DNA of 64,000 nucleotides from Glaciecola flavus. Lineage in GTDB: Bacteria > Pseudomonadota > Gammaproteobacteria > Enterobacterales > Alteromonadaceae. The stretch lies in the NCBI RefSeq assembly GCF_042646125.1, contig NZ_JBHRSW010000029.1:237161-301160 (forward strand). Direction: 5' to 3'. The notes under the pieces were generated by a model that saw only the letters and a program-made list of their open reading frames with translations, was not told the origin of the DNA and did no database searches. Every line of letters starts with the position of its first letter. The first letter of the stretch is position 1. Positions 18,428 to 28,164 of this stretch are shown here, piece by piece. A program made the translations under genes and the position numbers.

Positions 18428-19834
18428 ATGAGCAAAGGTGTAAACCACACCTCGCCACTGTTTGGGTTAATTTGTAATAAGGGAAGTCAATTAATGCCAG
18501 TTCGATCTCGATGCTTTTACGAGCTAAAGAATAGTGAAGAAAACCGCTTGTCGGCAGACACCATTGCTGCATTAGCAGAGACTATGGTGGTCAGTACGCA
18601 TCGAAATGGAAACACACCCTCGGGGACAACCTATTTAGGGCAGTTTTTAGCTCACGAAATGCTGCCAAGTAGCGGGGAACACCACCATCGTGTTGCGCCC
18701 TACTTTACGCTCAGGAGTTTGTATGGTGCCGACGAGCGCGTAAGTGACGATCTATTTGATGAACAAGGCTGCTTTAAGATTGGCTATCTTCGCCACGGTG
18801 AGCGAGTCGATTATGACCTGCCTCGCGATGATGTCACAGGCGAAGCACTTATCGCCGAGCCTAGAAATGACGAAAACCACATCATTTCGCAACTACACCT
18901 AACATGGATGCGCTTGCATAATCTATGCGTACAAACACTCATTCAGCAAGAGCAAGACAGCGCGCGAGAAACACTTATTGAGCAAGCCAGAAATGCAGTT
19001 GGCTGTATTGTGACGCATATTACTATTAATGAGTTTTTGGGCAATATTACCCACAGAGAGGTCTTTGAAGAGTATAAAAACAATAATTTTAATACTTTTT
19101 TACTCAACGACAGCACATTAACAGAAGCCCCGCCTTTGTTTCAGCACGCGGTATTGCGCTTTGGTCACAGCCTTGTGCGGGATCGCTATGCACTTAATGA
19201 AGACACAAACGATGCGGAGTTGTCTACCCTACTAAACCAACCAGAGTACGATGAGTTTGGCAATTGGCTACCCATGCCTAAGGCATATCAAGTTGAATGG
19301 TCAAAGTTGTTTGAATTTCAGGGTGCCGGAAAGTTTGACACGACAATTTCCAGCGGCATGACCAGTGTGCCGCGGCGGCATGGCTTTATTAACATGGTGC
19401 AGCACAACCTCAATCTCGGCAATCATCTACTCTTGCCTTCGGCTGAGCAGCTCGTGGTTGGCCTAAAAGCAGACATAGGCAACCCTCGTTTACAAGCGCT
19501 TTTGAGCATTAACCCCTTTTCAGTGCCCGAAAAATTCTCTAAGCTAGGCATAACCACCAAAAATATGCCCTTGTGGTTAGCCATTTTATTAGAAGGCAGT
19601 CGCCACGAAGACTTCGACCCAAGCAGCGGGAAAAGTCGTGGCACGGGCAATAAACTAGGTTCGCTTGGTAGTATCATTTTGTTGGAAGTGGCACTCAATG
19701 CCATCAACAATTCGAGTCGAGCATCAGACTATAAGTTTACCAACAATCAAAGTCTCATCGAGCGTATTGGCAATCAGCCTTTAGCGAGTATGGACTTAAC
19801 TTTTAGTGATATTGACAAATTGATAACTACATGA
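18428..19834 (+). CDS. Animal-type haem peroxidase
   Basis: 468 residues. Hallmarks of the peroxidase-cyclooxygenase superfamily are visible: distal GQFLAHE (His near residue 79), AEPRNDENHIISQLHLTWMRLHN (catalytic Arg and conserved LH), and proximal FGHSLVRDRY (haem-ligand His). There is no signal peptide, so it is probably cytoplasmic or exported by another route. Family members oxidise halides, phenols or lipids using hydrogen peroxide. It is followed after 10 bases by two tandem paralogues of unknown function and then a CHAT protein, all on the same strand, suggesting a joint unit. Confidence 0.85.
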   Translation: MSKGVNHTSPLFGLICNKGSQLMPVRSRCFYELKNSEENRLSADTIAALAETMVVSTHRNGNTPSGTTYLGQFLAHEMLPSSGEHHHRVAPYFTLRSLYGADERVSDDLFDEQGCFKIGYLRHGERVDYDLPRDDVTGEALIAEPRNDENHIISQLHLTWMRLHNLCVQTLIQQEQDSARETLIEQARNAVGCIVTHITINEFLGNITHREVFEEYKNNNFNTFLLNDSTLTEAPPLFQHAVLRFGHSLVRDRYALNEDTNDAELSTLLNQPEYDEFGNWLPMPKAYQVEWSKLFEFQGAGKFDTTISSGMTSVPRRHGFINMVQHNLNLGNHLLLPSAEQLVVGLKADIGNPRLQALLSINPFSVPEKFSKLGITTKNMPLWLAILLEGSRHEDFDPSSGKSRGTGNKLGSLGSIILLEVALNAINNSSRASDYKFTNNQSLIERIGNQPLASMDLTFSDIDKLITT

Positions 19835-19844
19835 GGATTCAATC

Positions 19845-20312
19845 ATGCTGCAAACTGCACAAACACTTAAGGCGTTAAAGTCATTCGAAAATCACGGATT
19901 CACCAATGAAGACATTGACATGGGAATAACTGGCAGTGATTTACTCGCGTATCACCCCGTACCTGCAGACGGCTTTACCTTTGAGGTAGAAGCTAAAGTC
20001 GATGCTCAAGCCAACCCTCCCCACCTTAAACTCAGCCTAAGTGGTGATTGGTCGAAAGAAGTGCGCCTGTCGCTCGAAGAATTAAAGTTCTTTTTAAGCA
20101 AAGACGATACAGGAGCAGACTGTTTAGTGGCTTCCCCCGACTCGCCTGTTAAGTTTAGAGGTTGGCAACTCAATCAGGTAATGATTGAAAAAGAATACCT
20201 CGATGCGAAAAAGTCTGTTGCTAAAGAGGGCGAGTTTAGAGGAGTTGTATCTTGGAAAAAAGATGGAATCTCAGATATTTTTGCAAAGACCAGTTGGCTT
20301 TGGAAACGGTAG
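19845..20312 (+). CDS. Unknown protein, first of two tandem paralogues
   Basis: 155 residues, no signal peptide or transmembrane segment. It shares about half its residues with the next gene. Conserved blocks are TNEDIDMGITG, LLAYHPVP, PPHLKLSLSGDWSKEVRLSLEEL, KFRGWQLNQVMIEKEYLDAK and GVVSWKKD. The acidic start followed by beta-rich sequence gives no family I recognise. RBS AGGA lies 8 bases upstream. Its place directly behind the peroxidase suggests a partner or accessory role (inference). Confidence 0.7.
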   Translation: MLQTAQTLKALKSFENHGFTNEDIDMGITGSDLLAYHPVPADGFTFEVEAKVDAQANPPHLKLSLSGDWSKEVRLSLEELKFFLSKDDTGADCLVASPDSPVKFRGWQLNQVMIEKEYLDAKKSVAKEGEFRGVVSWKKDGISDIFAKTSWLWKR

Positions 20313-20406
20313 TCAATAATTGAGTTTTGAGGTTACTAGATCAAGGAGCATCAACACTTTTTGTTAAGCAAGCGAACTTTTAAACAATAGACATAGGAAA
20401 AGGATC

Positions 20407-20871
20407 ATGGAAAAAAGAACCACAATTGAACTGCTCAAAGTATTTGAAAATTATGGACCCACCAATGAAGACGTGGATATGGGTATCACGGGTGAAGATC
20501 TGGTGGCGTATCACCCTATTCCTACAGGTGGCATGAGCTATTTTGTGGAATCAAAAATTAACCCCGAGGTGTATCCTCCGCATCTTACGCTAAAATTGAG
20601 CGGCGATTGGTCTAAGGAAGTGCGCTTGTCATTGGAGTCCTTGGTATTTAACCTTGTCAGACGCAAAGAAGAGCGCGATAATTTCCTGATAGCTATTCCA
20701 CAAGAGCCAATCATTTTTAGAGGCTGGCAACTCGATCAATTTGTGATTGAGAGGGAATACGCCGATGCGAAAGATCCAGAATCAAAAATTACGGGTTTCT
20801 GGGGCGTCGTGTCTTGGAGTAAGGATGATGAGTCAATGACGACAGCTACTACTCGGTGGCGTTGGATTTGA
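20407..20871 (+). CDS. Unknown protein, second of two tandem paralogues
   Basis: 154 residues, parallel along its whole length to the preceding gene: TNEDVDMGITGEDLVAYHP, PPHLTLKLSGDWSKEVRLSLE, FRGWQLDQFVIEREYADAKD, GVVSWSKDD and a Trp-rich end. RBS AAAAGGA is 4 bases from the ATG. The 94-base spacer to the first copy has no visible feature. The central LSGDWSKEVRLSLE is almost invariant and probably functional. The duplication looks old, since divergence is spread evenly. Confidence 0.7.
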   Translation: MEKRTTIELLKVFENYGPTNEDVDMGITGEDLVAYHPIPTGGMSYFVESKINPEVYPPHLTLKLSGDWSKEVRLSLESLVFNLVRRKEERDNFLIAIPQEPIIFRGWQLDQFVIEREYADAKDPESKITGFWGVVSWSKDDESMTTATTRWRWI

Positions 20872-20914
20872 TCGATTTTAAGTTGTTAATGAACTACTAA
20901 TGTATGGGTGATAT

Positions 20915-23900
20915 TTGACTGTATTAAACCGTATTATTTGGTTTGCAATTTGTTGTTTTTTTATTGGGGAAGTGTTCGCATCTATAAATGGATATTCAAA
21001 AATAGTATTGCCAAAAAAAATACTAAATAAGGACAATGATTTTGAGCAAGTATTAATGCTTAAGTCCTACACTGAAGATGTTAGTGTTGCATTAACCATA
21101 GAGGGTCGTTTTGTTCATGAGCAAAACGGTCCTTTGTTATTAGTTTTTCCTGAATATCTAGTTATCCCAAATGGGACAAAAGAATCGGATATTGGTGTTT
21201 GGGTAAAACAAACATACCAATCAAAGTCAAATGGCAATATTAGTGTGGAAAGTATTGACGTTGATTCCCAAGCAGATGTCTATATCTACCGGAGCTTATC
21301 TAAGGCCGCACAGCTTTGGAAGACAGGTATAGTATCTAATCGGCATGATGCAGTTTTTCTCCTCGAACAGGTCTATTCCGAGTACCCTCAGACTGAAGTC
21401 TTATTCTATTTAGTAGCTTGTTTATTGGAAGAAGAGAAATATAAACGAGCAAAATCTATACTGAACTCCAAACCTTTAACAAGATTAAATGATAACTACG
21501 CAATGTTTTTGCGTTTAAAAGCAGAACTTGCTTTTCGTCAACAAGATTTTTTAAACGCTGGTATTTTATTTGCTGAATACGGTGCTTTGTTGTCATCTCT
21601 TCCTGAACACCAACTAAATTTGGCTAGAGTGAATGCTATTATAGCTTTTAACAAAGCAATCGAAGCTAGAATAAACAAGGCTGGAAACATACCTGTAGAT
21701 ACAAAAATTAGATTGGAAGAATCATTGAGCGTAATTGAGGCGTTTGGGAATAATCGTTTGATGGCGGAAGTTCTTAACTTTCTGGCTCCTTACTATATTT
21801 TGAGTTCCGAGTACTTACGAGCTATCGAGGTCTATGAGTTGGCTCTTTCCTATTCAAACTCAGCTGGCGATCATACGGGGGCATTGAATGTCAGGAATAA
21901 TTTAGGTAAAGCATATAGAGAAGCTTGGCGCATTTCAGAAGCTCAAGATGTGTTGAGAAATGGGTTAATTGAAGTCGAGGCTGAGAAAGCTACAGGCATT
22001 TCTTTTTCTCTTATTTTTAACTTGGCTATGACATATTACTACACGGGGGATCAAGGCTCTGCACTGAGATATTTTTATAGTTCAGTTGAGAAGAGTGAAC
22101 AGTTAGGCTTAGCTTATGATTACTACGTGGCAAAAAGGTTTTATTCGATTTCTTTATCTGATAATGGCAATTACTCAGAAGCGTTGAAGATTTTGCATAG
22201 CGTTAAGCGTTTTTATAGAGAAAAACGCTCAAATAGTGTTGGGGTAATACATTCTGATCTAAGCAACATTCACTGGCACCTTAACCAACAAGATAAAGCA
22301 CTAGACTATGCCAATCTAGCGCTTGATTCTTTGCACATAATTAAGGGAGAAGAAGAACGTTTTCGCGCCGAGATAAATATTTTTCAGGCGTATTTGGTAG
22401 ACAAGGAAAGTGCTCGTTTACGTGAACGCATTCACTCAATCGAAAGCAATATCGACAACCTAGCAAAATACCCGAATCAGTTTATGCGTTACGCTAAATT
22501 GCGCGCTAAAGTCCAAGGTAAAGCGAGTGACCATGCCGATATTAATCGTGTGTTTAATCGTGCTTTGCATATTGCTGAATCCATTCAAGCCAGTCTAGAC
22601 GAGCATACCAATGGACCTTTTTGGGCGATTAAAACCAATAAGCTTGTTAACGCTTATATCGACTATTTACTTACCAGCAAAGACAAGGGCTTTGGTGAAA
22701 ACACTCCAAACAGCACGCAACAAAGCGAGGCGATGATCGCTAATATTTTGGGCTTAACTGAGCGCTTTCAGGCAACCAATTTTAGGTACAGAAGGCAGGA
22801 CGAAACAAACGAGGCAGTGCTCAATAATAGCAATCGATTGTGGCGAGATTACATCGATAAACAAAAAGCCTTAGTTATGCTCGACGATGCAAGTGAAGCG
22901 GCACGCACTCAGGCACAATTGGACATTGCCAAGGAGCAGTTGTTTTCTGCTTATTTAAATAAGCCTAAGCAAAGTTTGGTCAATAGCGCACTCTCGCTCA
23001 GTGATATTCAAAAAGAATTATCGCCAGACGAAATGGTATTGCGCTACAAAGAAACCGATAATTTTTATCTTGTGATGAGTATTAGCCAAGACAGTAGTAA
23101 GCTTGATTACCTTGAAAAAACACCCGAGCGTCTTGCCTCGATTGCGGCCTTGGCGTCGTCTGAAGCGCATGACAGCTCAATGACGGATGTGTTTAAAGGA
23201 TTATCTTGGCTGATCCCGTCTGCGCTGCGCGAAAACCCGCACATAAGCTCTATTTTACTTGTGGCAGATGGCTCTTTACATAAAATTCCGTTTTCAGCGA
23301 TTGACTTAAATACGCATATTCAGCGCCCTTATTCTCCCATGGTCAGTGCCTACGACTTGAGTTATACCTATTCGATTTCGGAATACTTGAAGGCGCGAGA
23401 GCCGGCCGACACGCACGATAGCGCACAGGCGATCAGTTTTGCCTTGTTTGCCGATCCGGTGTTTAGCCCATTTGAGGAGCTTGAAGCAGGTGAAAATGAG
23501 GCAACGCGTATGATGACGGCAGCGGAGAGTTTACGCAGTTGGGGCGGCGAGCTTGAAAGTTTACCTTGGACGCGACAAGAAATTCGCGACATTCAATCAC
23601 TGTATCCCGATGCGCAAATCAGTATTGCAACGGGTGAAGAGGCCACCAACGAAACCTTGCTTTCTGAGCAGTTTCGTTCGGCAACCGTTCTGCACATTGC
23701 CACGCATGGGTACTTTTCGGAGGCTCACCCCGATATTGTCGGTTTGGCGACCTCTGCTAATGTAGATGACAACACGCAACAACCCGGGTTTTTAACCCTG
23801 TCAGAATTGCTCAGCCATGAATTTTCGTCGCAACTGGTTGTTGTCAGTGGCTGCGAAACTAACAAAGGTCGCTTAATTGCGTCTGAAGGGTTTAGCGGTT

Positions 23901-24163
23901 TAGCCAATGGTTTGTTAAGTCGCGGTGCAGGTGGGGTAATCAGCACCTTGTGGAAGGTGCCAGACAAACCCACTGCGTATTTTATGAAGCACTTTTATCA
24001 AGCCCTAAAAAGCCACAATGGCAATATTTCTAAGGCACTACAAAGCGCTAAGATCAAGTTTATCAGCAGTCGTCGCTACAACGAACCTAAATATTGGGCA
24101 GGGTTTATTTATACCGCCGCCGCCAAGTCACAGCGTACAATCAACTTGCGCCCTGCTCGTTGA
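20915..24163 (+). CDS. Exported TPR-CHAT protein (caspase-like protease)
   Basis: 1082 residues from a TTG start (GGGTGAT upstream). A signal peptide (about 1-23, IIWFAICCFFIGEVFAS) is followed by a short beta domain and a tetratricopeptide array (about 110-530; for example ALNVRNNLGKAYREAWRISE). A helical linker leads to a C-terminal CHAT domain (about 740-1075). The CHAT dyad is visible: His931 in HIATHGYF and Cys980 in VVSGCETNKG, with LHKIPFSAI and GAGGVISTLWKVPD also conserved. CHAT enzymes are caspase-clan cysteine proteases. The export signal puts this one in the periplasm or surface, unlike the cytoplasmic Craspase-type enzymes. Substrate unknown; the upstream peroxidase and paralogues are candidates for partners. 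Confidence 0.85.
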   Translation: MTVLNRIIWFAICCFFIGEVFASINGYSKIVLPKKILNKDNDFEQVLMLKSYTEDVSVALTIEGRFVHEQNGPLLLVFPEYLVIPNGTKESDIGVWVKQTYQSKSNGNISVESIDVDSQADVYIYRSLSKAAQLWKTGIVSNRHDAVFLLEQVYSEYPQTEVLFYLVACLLEEEKYKRAKSILNSKPLTRLNDNYAMFLRLKAELAFRQQDFLNAGILFAEYGALLSSLPEHQLNLARVNAIIAFNKAIEARINKAGNIPVDTKIRLEESLSVIEAFGNNRLMAEVLNFLAPYYILSSEYLRAIEVYELALSYSNSAGDHTGALNVRNNLGKAYREAWRISEAQDVLRNGLIEVEAEKATGISFSLIFNLAMTYYYTGDQGSALRYFYSSVEKSEQLGLAYDYYVAKRFYSISLSDNGNYSEALKILHSVKRFYREKRSNSVGVIHSDLSNIHWHLNQQDKALDYANLALDSLHIIKGEEERFRAEINIFQAYLVDKESARLRERIHSIESNIDNLAKYPNQFMRYAKLRAKVQGKASDHADINRVFNRALHIAESIQASLDEHTNGPFWAIKTNKLVNAYIDYLLTSKDKGFGENTPNSTQQSEAMIANILGLTERFQATNFRYRRQDETNEAVLNNSNRLWRDYIDKQKALVMLDDASEAARTQAQLDIAKEQLFSAYLNKPKQSLVNSALSLSDIQKELSPDEMVLRYKETDNFYLVMSISQDSSKLDYLEKTPERLASIAALASSEAHDSSMTDVFKGLSWLIPSALRENPHISSILLVADGSLHKIPFSAIDLNTHIQRPYSPMVSAYDLSYTYSISEYLKAREPADTHDSAQAISFALFADPVFSPFEELEAGENEATRMMTAAESLRSWGGELESLPWTRQEIRDIQSLYPDAQISIATGEEATNETLLSEQFRSATVLHIATHGYFSEAHPDIVGLATSANVDDNTQQPGFLTLSELLSHEFSSQLVVVSGCETNKGRLIASEGFSGLANGLLSRGAGGVISTLWKVPDKPTAYFMKHFYQALKSHNGNISKALQSAKIKFISSRRYNEPKYWAGFIYTAAAKSQRTINLRPAR

Positions 24164-24204
24164 ACACAAAGCGCGTTGAAAAGTTGAAAACAAGGCTCAC
24201 TGAA

Positions 24205-27200
24205 TTACGGCTTGGCTTGAACAAACTCCACCGCGCTAATATTTGCTGTGCGCTTGTCGTTTGCGACCTCAGCTAAGCTGATTACTAAGTACAAGTCGTC
24301 TTTCTCGTTGACTGCTTCTGTAAAACTTAATTCTGTGTACACAAGGGCATCTACTTTGCTTGCTGCGTATTGCGTACTCGCCTTTGCGATTGTGATTCCC
24401 TCTGGGCTACCTTGATGTAGCGTAAACACGGCGCCGTTGGGTAGCCAATGGCGATATTTTTGTTCAACTCTTAGGCCAGCAACATCGCGTAAGTCGAGTT
24501 TGCCCAAGGGGAGGACTGCGCGCTGGCCTGAGCTTACGATGGTCTTGTCTTTGCCACCAAGGTATTTGCTGCCTGATGCGCCGCTCTTGTTGTTTTTGAG
24601 CACGGCTGCTGGGATTTTGGGTGAAGCGAGGGTGTAGGTGGCTTTTTCAGTAATACTTGATAGCCCTTCTGCGCCTGTGTCACTGTAACTTGCGAGTAAT
24701 TGATAACTTGCCTGTGTTTCACCCGCAGTTAATACACCGTTTAGTGGAAGGCTTGGTTCTTTGGATTTCAACTGCATAATAAACTGCGCCAAGGATGAGC
24801 GGATATCTTCTGCCAAAAAATCATGCGCAGGCATTTGGTGTTGTCCCCATTTTCCTGTGCTGCCAGCCGCAATACTTGTTACCAAATAAGCGATAGGATC
24901 ATCGAGCGCTTTGTACTTGTCAGCAATGGCTTGAAAGGCGGGGCCAACCGACTGGGCTTGCTCTTGGTGACAGCCAATACATAAATGTTTTTTGGCGAGC
25001 GCACGGCCGGGACCTAAGGGATCGCTAGCGGCTAGGTGTCCAACTGCTTGCGCTTTGGTTTTGGTGCCCACTTTAGCAAAGCGAATATCAACACGTTCAA
25101 AGGCTTCGCTAGTTTGGCTTATCTCGCCATCTTCATTATCACTTATGCTCACCCTGTAGTTGCGGTTTTCGTTTGGCCAAATAAAGCTCTGATTACCTTC
25201 AACTGCTATATTGATTTGAGGGGGAGCGTTGCCTACTTCCACTACCTGCGTCGTAGCGTTGCTTAGACCATCACCATCTGTCACGCGAAGCTCAATCGCG
25301 TATTTACCCTTGTTCGCAAAGGTAAATATTGCCGTATTTCCTGTGGCTTGGTCGATGACTGCGCCCGAAAAATCGGCGTCTTCTGGGTTTTGTTGTGCTT
25401 TAAGAGCCACGGCCTTCCAAGTGTAGGTGAGTGGATCATTGTCTGGGTCGGTACTTTGCTTTGCGTTTAATTCAACCGATAGGGGTGCTAATCCATGACG
25501 CGTTTGGGTATCTATTTTAGCAAGTGGCGCGCGATTGCCATTGCCTGTGTATACGATTCTAGATAGTCGGGCATCGGCGTTACGTGTATGCCATTTTGAA
25601 CCGTACTCCAGCACGTAAAGCTGACCTTGGTGACTAAATTTTAGGTCAATAGGTGCTGCGAACTCGGCGTCAGAAGCGAAGTCTTCGATTTTATAAATAT
25701 CGCCTGTGTCATCGCTAAACACGACTTTGACCCAGCGTCGCATAAAATCGCCGATAAACAATCCGCCTTCATAATACTCTGGCAGTGCATCCGTATGCGC
25801 AACATGGCGATATACACCGGCAACTAGGGCGTTGCGGGAACCCGCGCCTAATTCAGGAAAAATCTCAGATTGGCTGTAGGGGTACCAGATGTAAGCCGGC
25901 TGTGCTTGCGGCAAAACCTCAAGCCCGGTATTTCGTGGTGAGGTATTTATCGGTTTAAGCGGGTTGTTCCATTCACCTGATACGCCGGTGGCGTAGTCAT
26001 ACTGACGGTATGCTTTATTGTTGGCAATAAACAGGGGCCAACCAAAGTTGCCCGCCTGCTGAACTTTGTTGATTTCGTCATAACCTTTGGGGCCACGCTG
26101 TAAATTGGCAGCTTTACTATCGGGACCGACGTCACCGTAATATAGCGTTTGCTCTTTTTCGTCAAAGGCAATGGTGTAGGGGTTTCGGGTACCCATTACG
26201 TAAATCTCTGGACGCCCTTCAGACGCATCACTAAACAAGTTACCAGCTGGAATGGTGTAGCCGCCCTCTGCGTTGGGGGTAATGCGTAAAATTTTTCCTC
26301 GTAAATCTTGTGTGTTTGCTGAGGCGCGATAGGCATCGTGGGCTTCGCGTCCCTCTCTGAAATCGGCAGGTCCTACTCCTGCAGACTTAAACGGGTTTGT
26401 GTTGTCCCCCGTGGCAATAAACAAATTGCCTTTGGCATCAAATTCCATATTTCCACCAGTGTGGCAACAGGTGTCTGTATTCGCAAAATCCAATAGCGTA
26501 ACTTGAGTAGATAAATCAATCTTGCCTTCGACTAGGGTGTAGCGAGATACGCGTTGCAAAGGGCCTGCGCCCTCTATTGGTGACGCAGTGTTATACATCA
26601 AGTAAACATGTTTATTGCTAGTAAAACTAGGGTCGAGCGCGACGGCGACTAAACCAAATTCACCAAAGCCCTCTGCCGAAAACACGTCAATATCGCCGAT
26701 TTCCTTGCTTGTCTGAGTCGCCAGATCAACCCACCAAACCTTACCTTTGCGCTCGATAAAAATGGCAGCACTGCCATCTTGGGTGATATCCAAACTCAAA
26801 GGCTCATTCAGATTGTCTAACAAGACCTCTTTCACAAAGCGGTTTGGCTCTGGTCGCGACCGGCGATAATCGCGTATGTTATCGCCTATCGCATACTTAA
26901 TGCCGCCCAAGATGTGCTTAACGTAGTCTGGATTATTGTAGTGATGTTCGCGATGCCCCAAACCAGAGTAAAAAGACTGCCCACCATCAAAGTCCTGATA
27001 CCAAGATATCGGCAAATAGGCATCTGGTGAATTACTTGTGCCTTCATTCAAAAAATCACTGCGATTGTATGTATTTGGGTCTATCAGCAGCAGGTCATTG
27101 CGCAGTGGTGAAAGGTGGCTAAACTCTAACCATTGGTCGGCAAGACTGATTTTGTTGCTGATGTGCGCAGTGGCAGGGTGAGACTGATTGACGACTTTTA

Positions 27201-27702
27201 CAGCCGCTTGTTGAACATTGGATGGAATTGTCGCATGTTGCTTATAACTGGCGCCCAGTAGGCGTCGATACCAAAACCAATCGCCATCTTGTTCCGTTTG
27301 GCTTGCGCCATGGATTCCCACAAATCCACCGCCCGCTTGGATGTAACGCTCCATTGCAATCTGTTGTGCCGGATTGAGTATGTCGCCACTGGTGTTTAAG
27401 AAAACCAAAGCAGAATAAGTTTGTAGGGTATTGTCGTTAAACAGCGAGGCGTCGTTTGAAATCGTGCTCGTTATCCCATTTTTGTCTAATACCGACGACA
27501 AGGCTTTTGCACTTGCAGTGATAGAAGCCTCGCTCACGAGGGTATCGCCTTCAACTTTGGTAAAGATCAACAGGTGTTGAGCTGCATTGTTGTCACTTGG
27601 CGTTTTGTTAGTACTGACTTGCGTGTTGTCAGCCTTGCATGCAGCTAATCCAAATAAGACGAATGCGACACAAGCATAGCGGCATTTTCTCAACAAGTTC
27701 AT
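24205..27702 (-). CDS. Multidomain lipoprotein: ThuA-like, quinoprotein sugar dehydrogenase, PKD, cytochrome c, CBM-like
   Basis: 1165 residues from ATG 27702 (AAGGTAG 7 bases upstream). Lipobox LAAC at about residue 20. Domains in order: ThuA-like glutamine-amidotransferase fold (about 40-275; YIQAGGGFVGIHG, GHREHHYNNPDYV); soluble PQQ-type glucose/sorbosone dehydrogenase propeller (about 290-725; ALDPSFTSNKHVYLMY, CHTGGNMEFDAKGNLFIATGDN); PKD domain (about 735-830); class I cytochrome c with CIGCH (about 920-1000); C-terminal CBM6-like module. This suggests surface-anchored sugar or polysaccharide oxidation feeding electrons to the fused haem. PQQ binding is assumed from the family. Convergent with the CHAT gene, 41 bp apart. 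Confidence 0.85.
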   Translation of the reverse strand: MNLLRKCRYACVAFVLFGLAACKADNTQVSTNKTPSDNNAAQHLLIFTKVEGDTLVSEASITASAKALSSVLDKNGITSTISNDASLFNDNTLQTYSALVFLNTSGDILNPAQQIAMERYIQAGGGFVGIHGASQTEQDGDWFWYRRLLGASYKQHATIPSNVQQAAVKVVNQSHPATAHISNKISLADQWLEFSHLSPLRNDLLLIDPNTYNRSDFLNEGTSNSPDAYLPISWYQDFDGGQSFYSGLGHREHHYNNPDYVKHILGGIKYAIGDNIRDYRRSRPEPNRFVKEVLLDNLNEPLSLDITQDGSAAIFIERKGKVWWVDLATQTSKEIGDIDVFSAEGFGEFGLVAVALDPSFTSNKHVYLMYNTASPIEGAGPLQRVSRYTLVEGKIDLSTQVTLLDFANTDTCCHTGGNMEFDAKGNLFIATGDNTNPFKSAGVGPADFREGREAHDAYRASANTQDLRGKILRITPNAEGGYTIPAGNLFSDASEGRPEIYVMGTRNPYTIAFDEKEQTLYYGDVGPDSKAANLQRGPKGYDEINKVQQAGNFGWPLFIANNKAYRQYDYATGVSGEWNNPLKPINTSPRNTGLEVLPQAQPAYIWYPYSQSEIFPELGAGSRNALVAGVYRHVAHTDALPEYYEGGLFIGDFMRRWVKVVFSDDTGDIYKIEDFASDAEFAAPIDLKFSHQGQLYVLEYGSKWHTRNADARLSRIVYTGNGNRAPLAKIDTQTRHGLAPLSVELNAKQSTDPDNDPLTYTWKAVALKAQQNPEDADFSGAVIDQATGNTAIFTFANKGKYAIELRVTDGDGLSNATTQVVEVGNAPPQINIAVEGNQSFIWPNENRNYRVSISDNEDGEISQTSEAFERVDIRFAKVGTKTKAQAVGHLAASDPLGPGRALAKKHLCIGCHQEQAQSVGPAFQAIADKYKALDDPIAYLVTSIAAGSTGKWGQHQMPAHDFLAEDIRSSLAQFIMQLKSKEPSLPLNGVLTAGETQASYQLLASYSDTGAEGLSSITEKATYTLASPKIPAAVLKNNKSGASGSKYLGGKDKTIVSSGQRAVLPLGKLDLRDVAGLRVEQKYRHWLPNGAVFTLHQGSPEGITIAKASTQYAASKVDALVYTELSFTEAVNEKDDLYLVISLAEVANDKRTANISAVEFVQAKP

Positions 27703-28164
27703 CGGCAACTACCTTACTTCATATTGGCTGTGTCTTTTCTATCTGGCACTAGTCGTGTGATGAGTTGGCAGCAATAGATAAACACGGCTTTTAGTAAAAT
27801 CAAAAACGTAGACAGGCATAGTACGAAAGCAAAAATCACTGTCAATGGTGTTTAACAACAAATTTACATCGTATGTGCCGAGAAGCCTTTACATGCTTGG
27901 CTTTGGGCTGAGCTTATGAGATTTGGGATCAACTTTGATTTTTTTCTTGTGGTTTTTCATATGGCGGGTGTTGGTATTAATTTGCCCACGACCAGCGCGT
28001 AAATGCAATACGCCAGTATTCAAGCCGAGTAAAGGCTGGTAAGCTTTAGCGGCTGTTTTATGAGGTTTGCCCTCATAACAATTAAAACGGTATTGGCAGG
28101 CAGTGTGTAAGGGATCAGCCAAGCGCAGTTGCAAATACCAAAATCAAAAGATAGGTCTTTATCC
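27703..28164. other. Intergenic region between the quinoprotein gene and btuD
   Basis: About 460 bases holding promoters of two divergent genes. No cobalamin riboswitch was found here, although a B12 operon follows; the GCCCCCGC box occurs only near 33458. A minus-strand frame (27889-28134) is Lys/His-rich but has no RBS or recognisable family and is not called. Confidence 0.4.

Noticed and set aside
27889..28134. 81-residue minus-strand frame with Lys/His-rich end
   Set aside because: TTG start without RBS, no family likeness, lies in a divergent promoter region.
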